Assembly (NCBI GenBank): GCA_023819375.1 | Contig: JAMWDI010000004.1 | Location: forward strand, 194,190 to 227,087 | DNA: 32,898 nucleotides | Direction: 5' to 3' | Origin: Candidatus Omnitrophota bacterium | GTDB taxonomy: Bacteria > Ratteibacteria > UBA8468 > B48-G9 > JAFGKM01 | Shown here: positions 9,419 to 18,818 of the stretch, one piece after another | How the letters are laid out: every line of letters starts with the position of its first letter | Position numbering within the stretch: position 1 is the first letter of the stretch | Notes under the pieces: model-generated | The model's input: the letters and a program-made list of their open reading frames with translations, nothing else | What the model was told of the DNA's origin: nothing | Databases searched by the model: none | Program-made: the position numbers and the translations under genes

Positions 9419-10207
9419 TTAATTTCCACACCAGGCTTGATTATACCAGTTGCCATAAATTGGATTGTTTGTTGCTTTAGGTAAATCTCTATCTCTTATG
9501 TATTCAGCATGTCCATCACAGTAAAGCCAGTTATTTCCTCCAACAGGTGAATTCTGAGGAAATGATAAAATTCTAATAATATTTGGATTATTATGTGTTC
9601 CAAAATAAACAAATCTAACACCAGGGTCATTTTGTGGACCTGCATAACAACCTGAATAATATCTATCTGTTATATCTGCTCTTCCAGTTTCTGCAAGTAA
9701 TATTGTCCTTGAAGGATTTTTAACAAGAGAAAGTTTTTTCTTACTTCCCAATCCCCATGTACTTAAATATGCATTTATAGCATAATCCCTTGCGCCAACA
9801 TATTTTCCATATAGCCATTCATTACTTACTCCCCTTCTTTTTTCAATATAACTTGGGCAAATAAACATCTTCACATTTTTCACATATCCATTGTAATATA
9901 ACCTTGCACTCCATGTTGGATATGTATTATTTGGTCCTGCATTTGGTGCTGGTGGTCCTCCCCATCCACTTAAAGTTAAACAATTGTCTGGAAAATAATC
10001 ATCATAATCCTGAACATACATCAGAATTGAAAGTCCAATCTGCTTTAAATTATTCAAACAACTTGTTTGCCTTGCTCTCTCTCTTGTTCTTGAAAGCACA
10101 GGTAAAAGCATAGAAGCAAGGATGGCAATTATAGCAACTACAACAAGCAATTCTATCAGTGTGAAACCATGTAGTTTTGAAAAACTCTTTGAAAATTTGT
10201 TCTTCAT
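9419..10207 (-). CDS. Prepilin-like secreted protein (pseudopilin family)
   Basis: 262 aa from the ATG at 10207, preceded by AGGGGGGG at ribosome-site distance. Upstream in-frame codons back to 10252 only translate promoter repeats (MYKMYNMYK) and are not counted. The leader is longer than in its relatives ([13 protein letters not shown]) and is followed by [20 protein letters not shown], then the [23 protein letters not shown] helix. The variable domain is rich in Asn, Gly and Tyr. The C-terminal region has a His in GTHNNP and ends [13 protein letters not shown], a stretched version of H-X9-DG. It is followed by the 7752-9404 hydrolase gene. It has its own promoter-like region and probably starts a transcription unit. 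Confidence 0.9.
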   Translation of the reverse strand: MKNKFSKSFSKLHGFTLIELLVVVAIIAILASMLLPVLSRTRERARQTSCLNNLKQIGLSILMYVQDYDDYFPDNCLTLSGWGGPPAPNAGPNNTYPTWSARLYYNGYVKNVKMFICPSYIEKRRGVSNEWLYGKYVGARDYAINAYLSTWGLGSKKKLSLVKNPSRTILLAETGRADITDRYYSGCYAGPQNDPGVRFVYFGTHNNPNIIRILSFPQNSPVGGNNWLYCDGHAEYIRDRDLPKATNNPIYGNWYNQAWCGN

Positions 10208-10225
10208 AATACCCCCCCTCTTATT

Positions 10226-10252
10226 TTTATACATATTATACATTTTATACAT
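10226..10252 (-). repeat. Three 9-bp tandem TGTATAAAA-type repeats upstream of a pseudopilin
   Basis: Read on the minus strand, ATGTATAAA, ATGTATAAT and ATGTATAAA lie end to end. Each copy contains a -10-like TATAAA/TATAAT. A two-copy version with the same 9-bp period lies upstream of the 20560 pseudopilin. Either stacked -10 elements or a regulator's direct-repeat site would explain this. Confidence 0.7.
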
Positions 10253-10265
10253 TATTTTTTGTCAA
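10235..10265 (-). promoter_or_regulatory. Candidate sigma-70-type promoter for the 10207 pseudopilin unit
   Basis: TTGACA at 10265-10260 overlaps the stop codon of the upstream gene. TATAAT at 10240-10235 follows after a 19-nt spacer, longer than the ideal 17. Two other TATAAA hexamers in the adjacent repeats could serve instead. The pseudopilin start lies about 28 nt downstream. Confidence 0.55.
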
Positions 10266-12565
10266 GTTTCTTTAAGCAATATATAATTTCCTTTTAAAAT
10301 CTTCAGTTTATCACCTTTCTTATAAATTTTATCCGTGAAAAAATCAATCCCTTCAATATTTAAAATTATCTCAATATCATTTTGATAATCTGTATTGTTA
10401 AGCAAATGATATATCTCTCCATTTTCATCTTTGTAAATATATGTTTTTATTTTTTCATTATCAAGTTGAAGGTTTAAAAACTTTAAATTTTCTTTTATTT
10501 TATTAAGTTTAATTTTTATAAGATTTTCCTTTGGTAAATTTTCCCATTCCTTTATCTTTTCTCCATCAGGATATATTGGTATTTCATCAAATGTATAAAA
10601 TATTTTTCCTCCTTTATTTACAAAATTTTTTAAATTTTCAAATTCCTCACAGTTTAAAACAGGTCTTTTTGGAGCATATAAAACAGGGATATCTTTTTCA
10701 ACATTTTTAAAATTATTTGTTATTCCATAGTCAATATTGATTTTAAAAAGATATTCATAAATTTCCTTCCATCTACCAGATTCTTCATTATCATAATTAA
10801 CAAGGTCATTAAAAACAATTGAAGTAGGAAGCCATATATAAACAGGTGGAACATGTTTTAATATTGTTGTTGCATGTGTTAATCTTGAAGAATAATAAAC
10901 CATTTTCATCCAATTTATTCTATCTTTTGAAATCATCAATTTATAAAAACTCCAAGGACATACTTTATCATTCAATGCACTTATTGCTGAAATTGTTGTT
11001 GTCAAATCTTTTTCAGGAGGTCCAAGATAAATTGGAGGCCAAATATAACTTTTTCCATTATATTCTTCTGCAATTTTTATTATTTCTGCAGTTGCCTTTG
11101 AAGAAGATGGTGAATTATATGACCAACTTGCTGAAATAAAATTGTTTTTTGCAATATAAACAGGAAAATAACAACTATGATTCATTGTTTCTGGTCCTAT
11201 ATCTCCATTTCCAGGCATAACTGGTATTTTCTCTAATGGTGTATCTTTTATTGCTTTTTTTACTAATAAAGGAACAGTATTTAATCTAAAGATATAAAAA
11301 TAATAAAAATTCCAACTATATGATGGTTCAGGTATTCCATTTTCTTTAACTTTTTCTGCAATATCATTCTTACCAATTTCTTTCAAATAATTTATAAATT
11401 CTCTTTTTGCTGTCTCACTATAATCACCAATCCCTCCTGAATACCAACATCCTCTTGGTTCATCTATCATGAAAAATTCTGCGTTTTTACCTGTTTCTTT
11501 ATAAATTTCCTTCCATTCATCATTTAAAATCCTTATTGCTTCAGGACAACAATTGCTCCATACATTCTTTATTGTAAAAAATTCTCCATTTTTCTTTCTT
11601 ATCAAATTCAATGTAACTTTCTCATTTAATCTTATATTTTCTGCATGTCCACTTATTGCATATTTCAATCTATGTTTTCTTATTTCATTTATTGAAACAG
11701 AGTATATGTCGCTTCCACCAACAAATCCATCTACTCCCATTTCTTTAAAACAATTCACAATTTTTTCTGTGTTTATATTTTTTGCCTTTTCAATTAACCT
11801 ATCTATTCTTCCAAGTCCACCAGAAGGGAAATATTCTCTATAATTTCTGTATTTCTTCTTTATCTTTTCAAATTTTTTATCCCAGTATTCAAAATCAACC
11901 CCTTCTTTTTTTAATTCTTCTTTTGCTATTTGCCAATCAGATATAAAATTTTTTTCAAATCTTTCCCAATTTTTCCTATAGTCATCCTCTGTAACCTTTT
12001 CAGGTATAACTTTAATTTGAATTGGTATATCTTTATCTGTTTTTTCACATATTATTCCAGAAATGTAAGGTAATTGATTTTCTGACTTTAATTTAATTTC
12101 AATTTTATCTTCAGAATCTATTGAGAATGTATAAATTTTTAATGTTCCACCCTCTGTAGATTCATTCTTAATTATCTCTTTTTCATTTACAAAAATATTA
12201 AATCCAAATCTGCTTTCTCCCGGTGAAAGATCTCCAATTATTATTGTAATTTTATATCTCCCTGGGATAACTTTGAATAAAAATGGTATATTGTTTATAG
12301 GTACTATACCATCACAATATAAATTGTAAAATGAATCTTTCTCCTCTGCTTTGTAATAAAAAGGATTTAAATAATCATCTCTTACCACTTCACTATTTAC
12401 ATTTCCTTTCCATCCATAACCAATTTTTTCATCATATTTTGTATCTTTTGTTATCTTTACAAAACCATACTCTAAAGGACTTTCTCTACTACCAAAATCA
12501 AATTTGTATATTTGAGAAAAAGTAAAATTAAAAATAAAAAGTAAAAAAATAAATATTTTTTTCAT
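10262..12565 (-). CDS. Secreted beta-galactosidase-like (GH42-like) candidate hydrolase with N-terminal binding domain
   Basis: 767 aa with signal peptide MKKIFIFLLFIFNFTFSQ. Residues about 19-190 start with YKFDFGSRESPLEYGFVKI, the FDFG...GY start typical of the malectin/rhamnogalacturonan-esterase N-terminal jelly roll. The middle (about 230-560) looks like a TIM barrel with FFMIDEP; D368 and E369 are catalytic candidates. Near residues 640-680 an NLKNFVNKGGKIFYTF segment resembles the class-I-amidotransferase-like trimerisation domain of GH42-type enzymes. The last part is beta-rich. The start overlaps the upstream gene by 4 nt (ATGA) and uses an AGGAGA site inside it. Family membership is inferred from architecture, not from an established motif set. 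Confidence 0.7.
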   Translation of the reverse strand: MKKIFIFLLFIFNFTFSQIYKFDFGSRESPLEYGFVKITKDTKYDEKIGYGWKGNVNSEVVRDDYLNPFYYKAEEKDSFYNLYCDGIVPINNIPFLFKVIPGRYKITIIIGDLSPGESRFGFNIFVNEKEIIKNESTEGGTLKIYTFSIDSEDKIEIKLKSENQLPYISGIICEKTDKDIPIQIKVIPEKVTEDDYRKNWERFEKNFISDWQIAKEELKKEGVDFEYWDKKFEKIKKKYRNYREYFPSGGLGRIDRLIEKAKNINTEKIVNCFKEMGVDGFVGGSDIYSVSINEIRKHRLKYAISGHAENIRLNEKVTLNLIRKKNGEFFTIKNVWSNCCPEAIRILNDEWKEIYKETGKNAEFFMIDEPRGCWYSGGIGDYSETAKREFINYLKEIGKNDIAEKVKENGIPEPSYSWNFYYFYIFRLNTVPLLVKKAIKDTPLEKIPVMPGNGDIGPETMNHSCYFPVYIAKNNFISASWSYNSPSSSKATAEIIKIAEEYNGKSYIWPPIYLGPPEKDLTTTISAISALNDKVCPWSFYKLMISKDRINWMKMVYYSSRLTHATTILKHVPPVYIWLPTSIVFNDLVNYDNEESGRWKEIYEYLFKINIDYGITNNFKNVEKDIPVLYAPKRPVLNCEEFENLKNFVNKGGKIFYTFDEIPIYPDGEKIKEWENLPKENLIKIKLNKIKENLKFLNLQLDNEKIKTYIYKDENGEIYHLLNNTDYQNDIEIILNIEGIDFFTDKIYKKGDKLKILKGNYILLKET

Positions 12566-15291
12566 TTTTTAATCTCTCCTAAACTGAATGTTGAATCGTA
12601 AACTCCAATATATTTAAGCATCTCTATTGTTTCTAAATTTTTCTCTCTTGGCTCGTCCCAATAATACCATAATGTATCTGCAACATGGAATTTGCCATAA
12701 TAGACATATTTTTTGTCAAGTAAATAAAGCAACTTCTTTATAGTCTCTTTCAATTCCTCGTTGGTTCCTTTTATTATCAAACTATTGCCCTCTATTCTTA
12801 TCTCTGGAATTTTATCTTCTTTTATTATTATCTTATATTCATTCTCAATTTTCTCATCTTCTATATTTTTTACAGGAATTATCAATTCTTTCCGATATTC
12901 ACTACCGTATTTATACCAGAACCTAAAATATTCAACTATCCTCTCAGCAAAATTCTTTAACCCTCTCTCTACAAAAATTACACTTTTATCATATGGGAAA
13001 TTTAATATCTCCTCTTCTCTTGATTTTATCACTTCTGAAACAAACTTAATCTTAACTATATCATTGACTTTAGGCTTAATCCCATAATTTAAATCCCTTA
13101 AATTTATCTTCTTCTCATTTATTTTTATCTCATTTAATTCATATCCATCTGGTTGATATAAAATAAATTTGTGATTTCTTCCCTTTACATCTAATAATTC
13201 TAAAATTAATTCAATAGAATCTGCTCTTTTTATCTCCTTAGTTTTTACTCTTATACCGTCCCCTTTATATCCACAGATTGATTTGAAAACTAAAAACTCT
13301 CTTGGCAAAATCTCTATGTCAAAAATTGTATTTTTATTGATATCAAATATATATTCTTTCCCAAACCAATTAGTTAAAATAGGAGAAAATCCTTCAAAAT
13401 ATTTTCCTAAAATTTCAACTTTCCCATTTATTCTATCTTTTGTGGAATTACTAAATGTAAAATACTTAACTTTTTTGCCAAATCTTGAAATAAGTAAATT
13501 TTCAGGTCCTTTACATCCTGTCAATGGTTCCCAGCCAGTATCTTTTATTTCAATAAGTAATGGTAATATTTCAAACATCTCTGGTATTCCTCTTATTAAG
13601 TCAGGATATGGCAAAATTCCCCAGTATAAACAACCAATTATCATATGTTTCCATAAGCCTCTATATGTATCAAGTATTTCCTCTTTTTTAAAATCTCTCC
13701 AGTTTATTCTCTCTGCAAATTTATCCCCTCTTAATGTTGAATGCATACCAATCACTTTTCTACCCATAAGTAATCTGTAAATGTTTAAAAGTTCTTTTGT
13801 ATTTTTATCATATGTATTTATCCATCGCCATTCAATCATTCCTCTATCACTTCTAAAAACTATCATATATGGAATAGGATGTTCTCCCCCTGGATTTATC
13901 CATATACCTACTTTATATTTTCCATCTTTTGTTCTCAATGAATGAATAAAATCAAAATTTTTAGCAATACCCACTCCTTCAAGGATATAAATACCTTTTT
14001 CATCCCATGCCTTTGGTAAATCAAGAATTTCTATTAGTTTTCCATAATATTTTCTATTTCCCATTCCACCAGAAGAATCATAAGCAATACCTGTAACTCC
14101 ATCTATCTCTTTGAAAATTCTTTTTAAACCATCTTCAAAAAATTCGCCAAACTTGCCTCCATAGGGAAACATCCAGTATGCTGTTTCATAATAGTATGAC
14201 ATAAATGATGGTTTATCAGTTATCTTTGATTCTGGAAATTTCTCATCTGCTAAGGAACTTTCACAACCATTCCAAATATAAAAACATCCTCCTACGTCAT
14301 ATTCTTTAACAAGTTTAAATCTCTCCTCCCTATATTTCCTATATTCTTCCGCAGTTTTTTGCCATTGAATTGACTTTTTGGCTACTTCTTCATTTGCAGG
14401 TTTATAATCCCAATACTCATCCCTACAATACCAATCTCCTTCTCTCTTCCATGGACCGTAACACCAACAAGTAGTTGCTCTTATCCTTCTTAAAATTTCA
14501 GGGCTCATACCAGAATAATAATAGCCAAAAGGAAATCCTGCAGTATCTACTCCTTCTACTATCTTTGGGTCTATTTCTTTATTATGTATGAAAAATTCGG
14601 AGAATGTATCATAATATTTCTGAATGAAATTTCTCCATCCAAAATCACTTTCACAAGCAAATATTAAAAACCTTATTTTCTCTTTATCTCTACTTTTTAA
14701 ATATAATCTTGTTGAATATTGAAAATTCTTATTTTTATCAAACTTGCTACATAAATATGAAATTAACTGTTCAGGAGTTATACCAATAGCAACTCCAGAA
14801 TTTTCATCATAAACACATGAAAGGGGAAATGTTGAATTTATATCATCTCTTTTAATTTCATTTTTTATTTCTAAATGCTCATATCTACCATCAAAAAATT
14901 TCCATCTCCCTTCAATTAAAGGTAAATTTATTCCAATTTCAATCCTTTTTTCTTTATCTTCAAGATTTTTTATATAAATATTCCAGATAATCAAATTATT
15001 TATTTTTTCAAAAGAATTATCTAACTCCATTGTTTCATCTTCGCTTTGCCATAAAAATCCATCTTTCCTTTCTTTTATTACTCGCCCTTTCTTTAAAATA
15101 ATATCTTTCTCTTTATCATAAATACAAAAATAACCATTTTCTTTCAAAAATTTCTTCCCTAAAAAATAAATATTAATTATCTCTCCAGTTTTCTTATCAA
15201 AAATAATCTCTGTATTTCCATTTTTTACTTGTATTTTTGCCTCAATTGATAAAATTAGAATAGAGAAGAAGATGAGTAATTTTTTTAACAA
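12562..15291 (-). CDS. Large secreted hydrolase-like protein, unassigned family
   Basis: 909 aa from a TTG codon at 15291. AAGGAGG (15297-15303) sits 5 nt before it, and the codon opens a signal peptide (LLKKLLIFFSILILSIEA). The ATG at 15318 would place the ribosome site inside the gene and overlap the upstream gene. An N-terminal beta-rich domain holds YDENSG (161-166) and an EIDP motif; both match the partial gene at the window start. A presumed TIM barrel follows with GGCFYIWNG, GIAYDSSGG (D405), ILEGVG (E438) and IEWRWINTYD. The C-terminal third is beta-rich. D405 and E438 are only candidates for catalysis. The preceding small binding-like gene seems to be the detached N-terminal domain of this protein. 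Confidence 0.72.
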   Translation of the reverse strand: MLKKLLIFFSILILSIEAKIQVKNGNTEIIFDKKTGEIINIYFLGKKFLKENGYFCIYDKEKDIILKKGRVIKERKDGFLWQSEDETMELDNSFEKINNLIIWNIYIKNLEDKEKRIEIGINLPLIEGRWKFFDGRYEHLEIKNEIKRDDINSTFPLSCVYDENSGVAIGITPEQLISYLCSKFDKNKNFQYSTRLYLKSRDKEKIRFLIFACESDFGWRNFIQKYYDTFSEFFIHNKEIDPKIVEGVDTAGFPFGYYYSGMSPEILRRIRATTCWCYGPWKREGDWYCRDEYWDYKPANEEVAKKSIQWQKTAEEYRKYREERFKLVKEYDVGGCFYIWNGCESSLADEKFPESKITDKPSFMSYYYETAYWMFPYGGKFGEFFEDGLKRIFKEIDGVTGIAYDSSGGMGNRKYYGKLIEILDLPKAWDEKGIYILEGVGIAKNFDFIHSLRTKDGKYKVGIWINPGGEHPIPYMIVFRSDRGMIEWRWINTYDKNTKELLNIYRLLMGRKVIGMHSTLRGDKFAERINWRDFKKEEILDTYRGLWKHMIIGCLYWGILPYPDLIRGIPEMFEILPLLIEIKDTGWEPLTGCKGPENLLISRFGKKVKYFTFSNSTKDRINGKVEILGKYFEGFSPILTNWFGKEYIFDINKNTIFDIEILPREFLVFKSICGYKGDGIRVKTKEIKRADSIELILELLDVKGRNHKFILYQPDGYELNEIKINEKKINLRDLNYGIKPKVNDIVKIKFVSEVIKSREEEILNFPYDKSVIFVERGLKNFAERIVEYFRFWYKYGSEYRKELIIPVKNIEDEKIENEYKIIIKEDKIPEIRIEGNSLIIKGTNEELKETIKKLLYLLDKKYVYYGKFHVADTLWYYWDEPREKNLETIEMLKYIGVYDSTFSLGEIKK

Positions 15292-15296
15292 ATTTA

Positions 15297-15303
15297 CCTC
15301 CTT
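15297..15303 (-). promoter_or_regulatory. Ribosome binding site that selects a TTG start
   Basis: AAGGAGG lies 5 nt before TTG at 15291 and 2 nt after the TAA stop of the upstream gene. It rules out the longer ATG start at 15318. Confidence 0.75.
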
Positions 15304-15304
15304 G

Positions 15305-15868
15305 TTAAGGTATATCAATAATATCTTTTATACTTTTCACTTCTTTAAATCCATCATAAATTACAATCGCTTCTTTTTCTGCCTCTTTACTATTAAAATA
15401 AAAATGTATCCTATTTATTTTTTTAAAATCATCCTTACTTTTTTCAAAATAATTTGAATCTCCTTTTTCTCCAACTTTTATTATTATCTTATTCCAATCA
15501 CCAATTTTTATATTATGCCAAGCATTCATACTTACTCTTCCATCTTTATCATATAAGGCAAAAAAGAAAGTAGGAATAACATTTTCTACCGGTTTTATCC
15601 ATATTGTAAATGTTTTCCCTGTAAGGTTGCTTTCAGGAATAATTTTTTCAATCCCTCCACTACCAATTCCATTTTCCATACCTTTCCATATTACTTTCAC
15701 ACTTCCTTTTCCTTCTTTAAAATCATCTTTTATCACCTCAAGTTTTATCTCCTTACACTTATATCCTTTATATGGTTTTATATTTTCAGTATTATCAAAT
15801 TTTTCATCAATATACTCTCCAAAAACAAAATTCAAAAGTATAAAAATTAGAAGCAAAAATTTCTTCAT
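15305..15868 (-). CDS. Secreted carbohydrate-binding-like jelly-roll protein
   Basis: 187 aa with signal peptide MKKFLLLIFILLNFVFGE. The mature protein is beta-rich: YIDEKFDN, GKGSVKVIWKG, FTIWIKPV, WNKIIIKVGE and NRIHFYF. This order matches the carbohydrate-binding-like domain at the N-terminus of the gene at <1-1625 (there with FWIRPIKG). Here the domain is a separate protein ending just before the large hydrolase gene. Start: ATG at 15868 after AGGGAGATG, which also holds the TGA stop of the preceding pseudopilin. Ligand unknown; a binding partner for the downstream hydrolase is the likely role. Confidence 0.72.
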   Translation of the reverse strand: MKKFLLLIFILLNFVFGEYIDEKFDNTENIKPYKGYKCKEIKLEVIKDDFKEGKGSVKVIWKGMENGIGSGGIEKIIPESNLTGKTFTIWIKPVENVIPTFFFALYDKDGRVSMNAWHNIKIGDWNKIIIKVGEKGDSNYFEKSKDDFKKINRIHFYFNSKEAEKEAIVIYDGFKEVKSIKDIIDIP

Positions 15869-15871
15869 AAT

Positions 15872-16528
15872 TCATCTCCCTATCCATTCCCAATAATTAT
15901 ACGGAAATGGCCATTTTCTCCAGTTAACATGACCATCTAAATACAAATAATTTGCTCCATTGGAATGGCGGGTTGCTGAAAGATACTTTGTTGGAGAAAT
16001 ATCTGGCTTATCAGGAGTATCAATTCCAGGTTCATTCCCAGGTATTCCATCATTTCCATAAACAGTATAGTAACTAAAATAAAGATAATGAGCATCTGCG
16101 CACAAAATGGTAAGAGAGGGTTTTTTAAATGAAGCATATTTTATTTTATATCCTGGTGGTTGACCATTAGTTGCATCAAAATTTACACCAATTGAGCATC
16201 TATCCGTCCCTTCCCATGAATCTCTCTTGGAAGCAGAAGGGCACCGAACTATTTTGCCAAAATCTTCTGCATATTTTTTTGTAAGATATGGAATCAACAT
16301 ACGATAATATGGGCCAAGTCCTCCAACATCATATTCAAAATACATATATTCATGATCCTGTACATACATTAAAGTGGCAAGTCCAATCTGTTTTAAATTA
16401 TTCATACATACTGCTTGCCTTGCCCTCTCTCGCGCTTTAGATAATGCAGGCAACAACATTGCTGCCAAAATAACAATTATTGCCACCACCACAAGAAGTT
16501 CTATTAAAGTGAAACCAACCTTTTTCAT
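15872..16528 (-). CDS. Prepilin-like secreted protein with H-X9-DG C-terminal motif
   Basis: 218 aa. The leader MKKVG is followed by [20 protein letters not shown] and the conserved [23 protein letters not shown] helix. The variable region contains a CPSASKR segment. The C-terminus carries [14 protein letters not shown], an exact H-X9-DG motif. It is followed after a 3-nt gap by the binding-like gene. AAAAAAGGAAG lies before the ATG. The protein is probably processed by a prepilin peptidase and anchored in or displayed from the inner membrane; partner unknown. Confidence 0.92.
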   Translation of the reverse strand: MKKVGFTLIELLVVVAIIVILAAMLLPALSKARERARQAVCMNNLKQIGLATLMYVQDHEYMYFEYDVGGLGPYYRMLIPYLTKKYAEDFGKIVRCPSASKRDSWEGTDRCSIGVNFDATNGQPPGYKIKYASFKKPSLTILCADAHYLYFSYYTVYGNDGIPGNEPGIDTPDKPDISPTKYLSATRHSNGANYLYLDGHVNWRKWPFPYNYWEWIGR

Positions 16529-16539
16529 TTCTTCCTTTT

Positions 16540-17676
16540 TTAAATTTTAATCTCTCCTTTTTCAAGTTTATTCAATATTTCTTCATATTCATCTCTATCA
16601 ATAGGTATTTTAATCGGCATCCTTTTTATTGATGAAAGAACAAAAGCATTTGAAATCTCAAGTGAATATATCCCCTCTTTTCCTGAACATAATGGTTTAT
16701 CAATACCTCTTACTGCTTTTATAAACTTTTCAAGCAATACATCCCTATTTTTAAACTCAATAACTTCTTCTTCAAAAACATTTTTTACATAAGAAACATC
16801 TTTCATTCCTCTTTCACAATTTTTTATCCAATCAGGAATAGAAGTTGTAAATTTTAATATTTCTGTTTTTTTAATTTGTCTATTTGGATTATCCTGACAC
16901 ATTTCAATTTTCTGCAAAATATTTCCTTTTGTTCCTCTTATTTCTAAATAAAAGGTATGAGGACAATCAGTTATACTTAAACTTACAACACCATTTGTTC
17001 CATTTTCAAACTCAATTATTCCATTTACCAAGGTATCAACAGGAACATTGTGAAAAAGATTTTTTATTTTCCCATAAACTTCTTTTGGTTTTCCAAAATA
17101 CCAGTATAACAAATCAAAATAATGGACCATCTGATTTATAACACACCCCCCACCTGATAATTGCCAATTTCCTCTCCATTTTTTTGAAAAATAGGCATTT
17201 GTTCTAAATTTAACATCTTCGAGTATAAATCTTATAGGAAAACCAATTTCTCCCTTTTCTATAATTTCTTTAATCTGTGAATGAAATTTAAGACCTCTTG
17301 ACTGAAAACCAACAGCAAGAATAAGATTTTTTTCTTCTGCAATTTTTATAATTTCATCTGCTTCTTTAACAGTTTTTGCTATTGGTTTTTCAACAAGAAC
17401 GTGTTTTCCTCTCAGAAGTGCTTCAATGGCTACAGGATAGTGAAGATAGTGGGGTAGAGCAATATAAACTGCTTCAATATCGTCTCTTTTAAGTAATTCT
17501 TTATAGTCAAGATAACCATCAACTTTATATTTTTCTTTACACCCTTCAACAAGTTTTTCATTTATATCACAAACAGCAATAAGTTCTGTATTTGGTGTTT
17601 TATAAATAACATCTGGATAACCTAATTCAACATCAGCTATTCCTATAACTCCAAATCTTACTGGTTCAATTTTCAT
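16540..17676 (-). CDS. Gfo/Idh/MocA family NAD(P)-dependent oxidoreductase
   Basis: 378 aa, the usual length for the family, cytoplasmic. An N-terminal Rossmann domain is followed by EKP at 96-98, whose Lys is the family's catalytic/cofactor residue, and then [16 protein letters not shown] in the C-terminal domain, the usual G-G-x-x-x-D/N-x-x-x-H-x-x-D region. The nucleotide loop is degenerate: [11 protein letters not shown] instead of GxGxxG. Family members oxidise or epimerise sugars, inositols and related polyols; the substrate here cannot be read. It follows the mutarotase-like gene with a 1-nt overlap (TAATG) and lacks a clear ribosome site of its own, so translation is likely coupled. 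Confidence 0.92.
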   Translation of the reverse strand: MKIEPVRFGVIGIADVELGYPDVIYKTPNTELIAVCDINEKLVEGCKEKYKVDGYLDYKELLKRDDIEAVYIALPHYLHYPVAIEALLRGKHVLVEKPIAKTVKEADEIIKIAEEKNLILAVGFQSRGLKFHSQIKEIIEKGEIGFPIRFILEDVKFRTNAYFSKKWRGNWQLSGGGCVINQMVHYFDLLYWYFGKPKEVYGKIKNLFHNVPVDTLVNGIIEFENGTNGVVSLSITDCPHTFYLEIRGTKGNILQKIEMCQDNPNRQIKKTEILKFTTSIPDWIKNCERGMKDVSYVKNVFEEEVIEFKNRDVLLEKFIKAVRGIDKPLCSGKEGIYSLEISNAFVLSSIKRMPIKIPIDRDEYEEILNKLEKGEIKI

Positions 17677-18818
17677 TATTCAACTTCAATTTCATTTAAC
17701 AAATAAAAATCCTCTATTAATTTATTATTTTTCATAATCTTGAAATACCATCTGTAATTTCCTTTATTTGCCAAACCGTCAATTTCTCCTTTTGTTTTAT
17801 ATATTTTTTCTGGACTTAATATGTCAACAAAAACTCCTTTAAAATTCTCTCCAATCCCAAAATTTATTTTTAAATTCTCAATTCTCTGTGGAGATGTAAT
17901 TTCTAAATAATAAGGTATCTTTTCATCTACTTTAACCTTATTTTTTGATTCAAGATTTAATGCAATATTTTCTGATAAATAGGATATATTGTTTAAACCA
18001 GAAATAGAGACAAGATAAATTTTAAATTCATTTTCATTTTCAGGATAGATGACTTCTAAGGTTATACCCCTTTTTTCTCTTTCGTCTTCTAAATTTCCAT
18101 TCCACGAATAAAATATAACTTTTTTATCAATAAATTTTTTCTCAATTACAATACCACCAACCAATTTTTTATTTCTATCAACAATACAAAACCAGTTCTG
18201 TTTGGGTAAATAAAAATAACTTCCTACTTCTGGATGAAAAATTTTTATTCCATCTTTATCTATTATTTCTGTTATATTCCTTACCCTTTCAGTTGTTTTT
18301 GCAACAGGTATAATTAAAAAATCATCCTTATCAAACTCTCCACCTACGCAAAACATAGGATGAAACCAATAACTTTTTTTATCAAAATTACCTTTTACGT
18401 CTATTTCAACAATACTGCTGTTCTTGAAAACATTTACTTTCCTTTCTATCCCACTTATATTTTTTAGATTTATAACAACTTTTTCTTTGCTATTTTCTAA
18501 AATTTCATATTCATATTTTTCTTTTTTTAAATTTCCTCCGCCAGGCCATATCCAATCACTAATACCAGCAAAATTTGGTATTTCATATGTTAGACTTCCT
18601 GGGTAAAATTCTTTTTTAATTAATTTAAAAGGGAAAACTATTGGATTTTCTAAAAATTCATATTTTGAAATAACACCACCATATTGAGGGATTATTTCAA
18701 GTTCAATATAATCATTTTTAACAAAAATTTTGTCAAATTTATCTTTTATTATTTTCAGTTCACATTCACAGAAAGAAATTAAACTTATCAATAAAAAATT
18801 GAAATAAATCTTTTTCAT
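17676..18818 (-). CDS. Secreted galactose-mutarotase-like (aldose-1-epimerase fold) protein
   Basis: 380 aa with signal peptide MKKIYFNFLLISLISFCEC. The Cys at 17 or 19 gives it a possible lipoprotein character. YIELEIIPQYGGVISKYEF near residues 37-55 is the opening beta segment seen in galactose-mutarotase-like and related DUF proteins, where it precedes a large beta-supersandwich. WFHPMFCVGGEF and GSYFYLPKQNWFCIVD follow. The last 80 residues are a further beta domain. No standard pair of catalytic His residues could be confirmed, so it may bind or hydrolyse rather than epimerise. 4-nt ATGA overlap with the upstream hydrolase gene. Confidence 0.65.
   Translation of the reverse strand: MKKIYFNFLLISLISFCECELKIIKDKFDKIFVKNDYIELEIIPQYGGVISKYEFLENPIVFPFKLIKKEFYPGSLTYEIPNFAGISDWIWPGGGNLKKEKYEYEILENSKEKVVINLKNISGIERKVNVFKNSSIVEIDVKGNFDKKSYWFHPMFCVGGEFDKDDFLIIPVAKTTERVRNITEIIDKDGIKIFHPEVGSYFYLPKQNWFCIVDRNKKLVGGIVIEKKFIDKKVIFYSWNGNLEDEREKRGITLEVIYPENENEFKIYLVSISGLNNISYLSENIALNLESKNKVKVDEKIPYYLEITSPQRIENLKINFGIGENFKGVFVDILSPEKIYKTKGEIDGLANKGNYRWYFKIMKNNKLIEDFYLLNEIEVE

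Noticed and set aside
10208-10252. N-terminal extension MYKMYNMYK of the 10207 pseudopilin
   Set aside because: It translates 9-bp promoter-region repeats, and the strong AGGGGGGG ribosome site points to the ATG at 10207.
13283-13780. 165-codon plus-strand frame opposite the large hydrolase, and similar frames at 8633-9007 and 658-987
   Set aside because: They lie fully antisense to well-supported minus-strand genes, lack ribosome sites and have low-complexity Phe/Leu/Ser/Ile content expected of AT-rich shadow frames.
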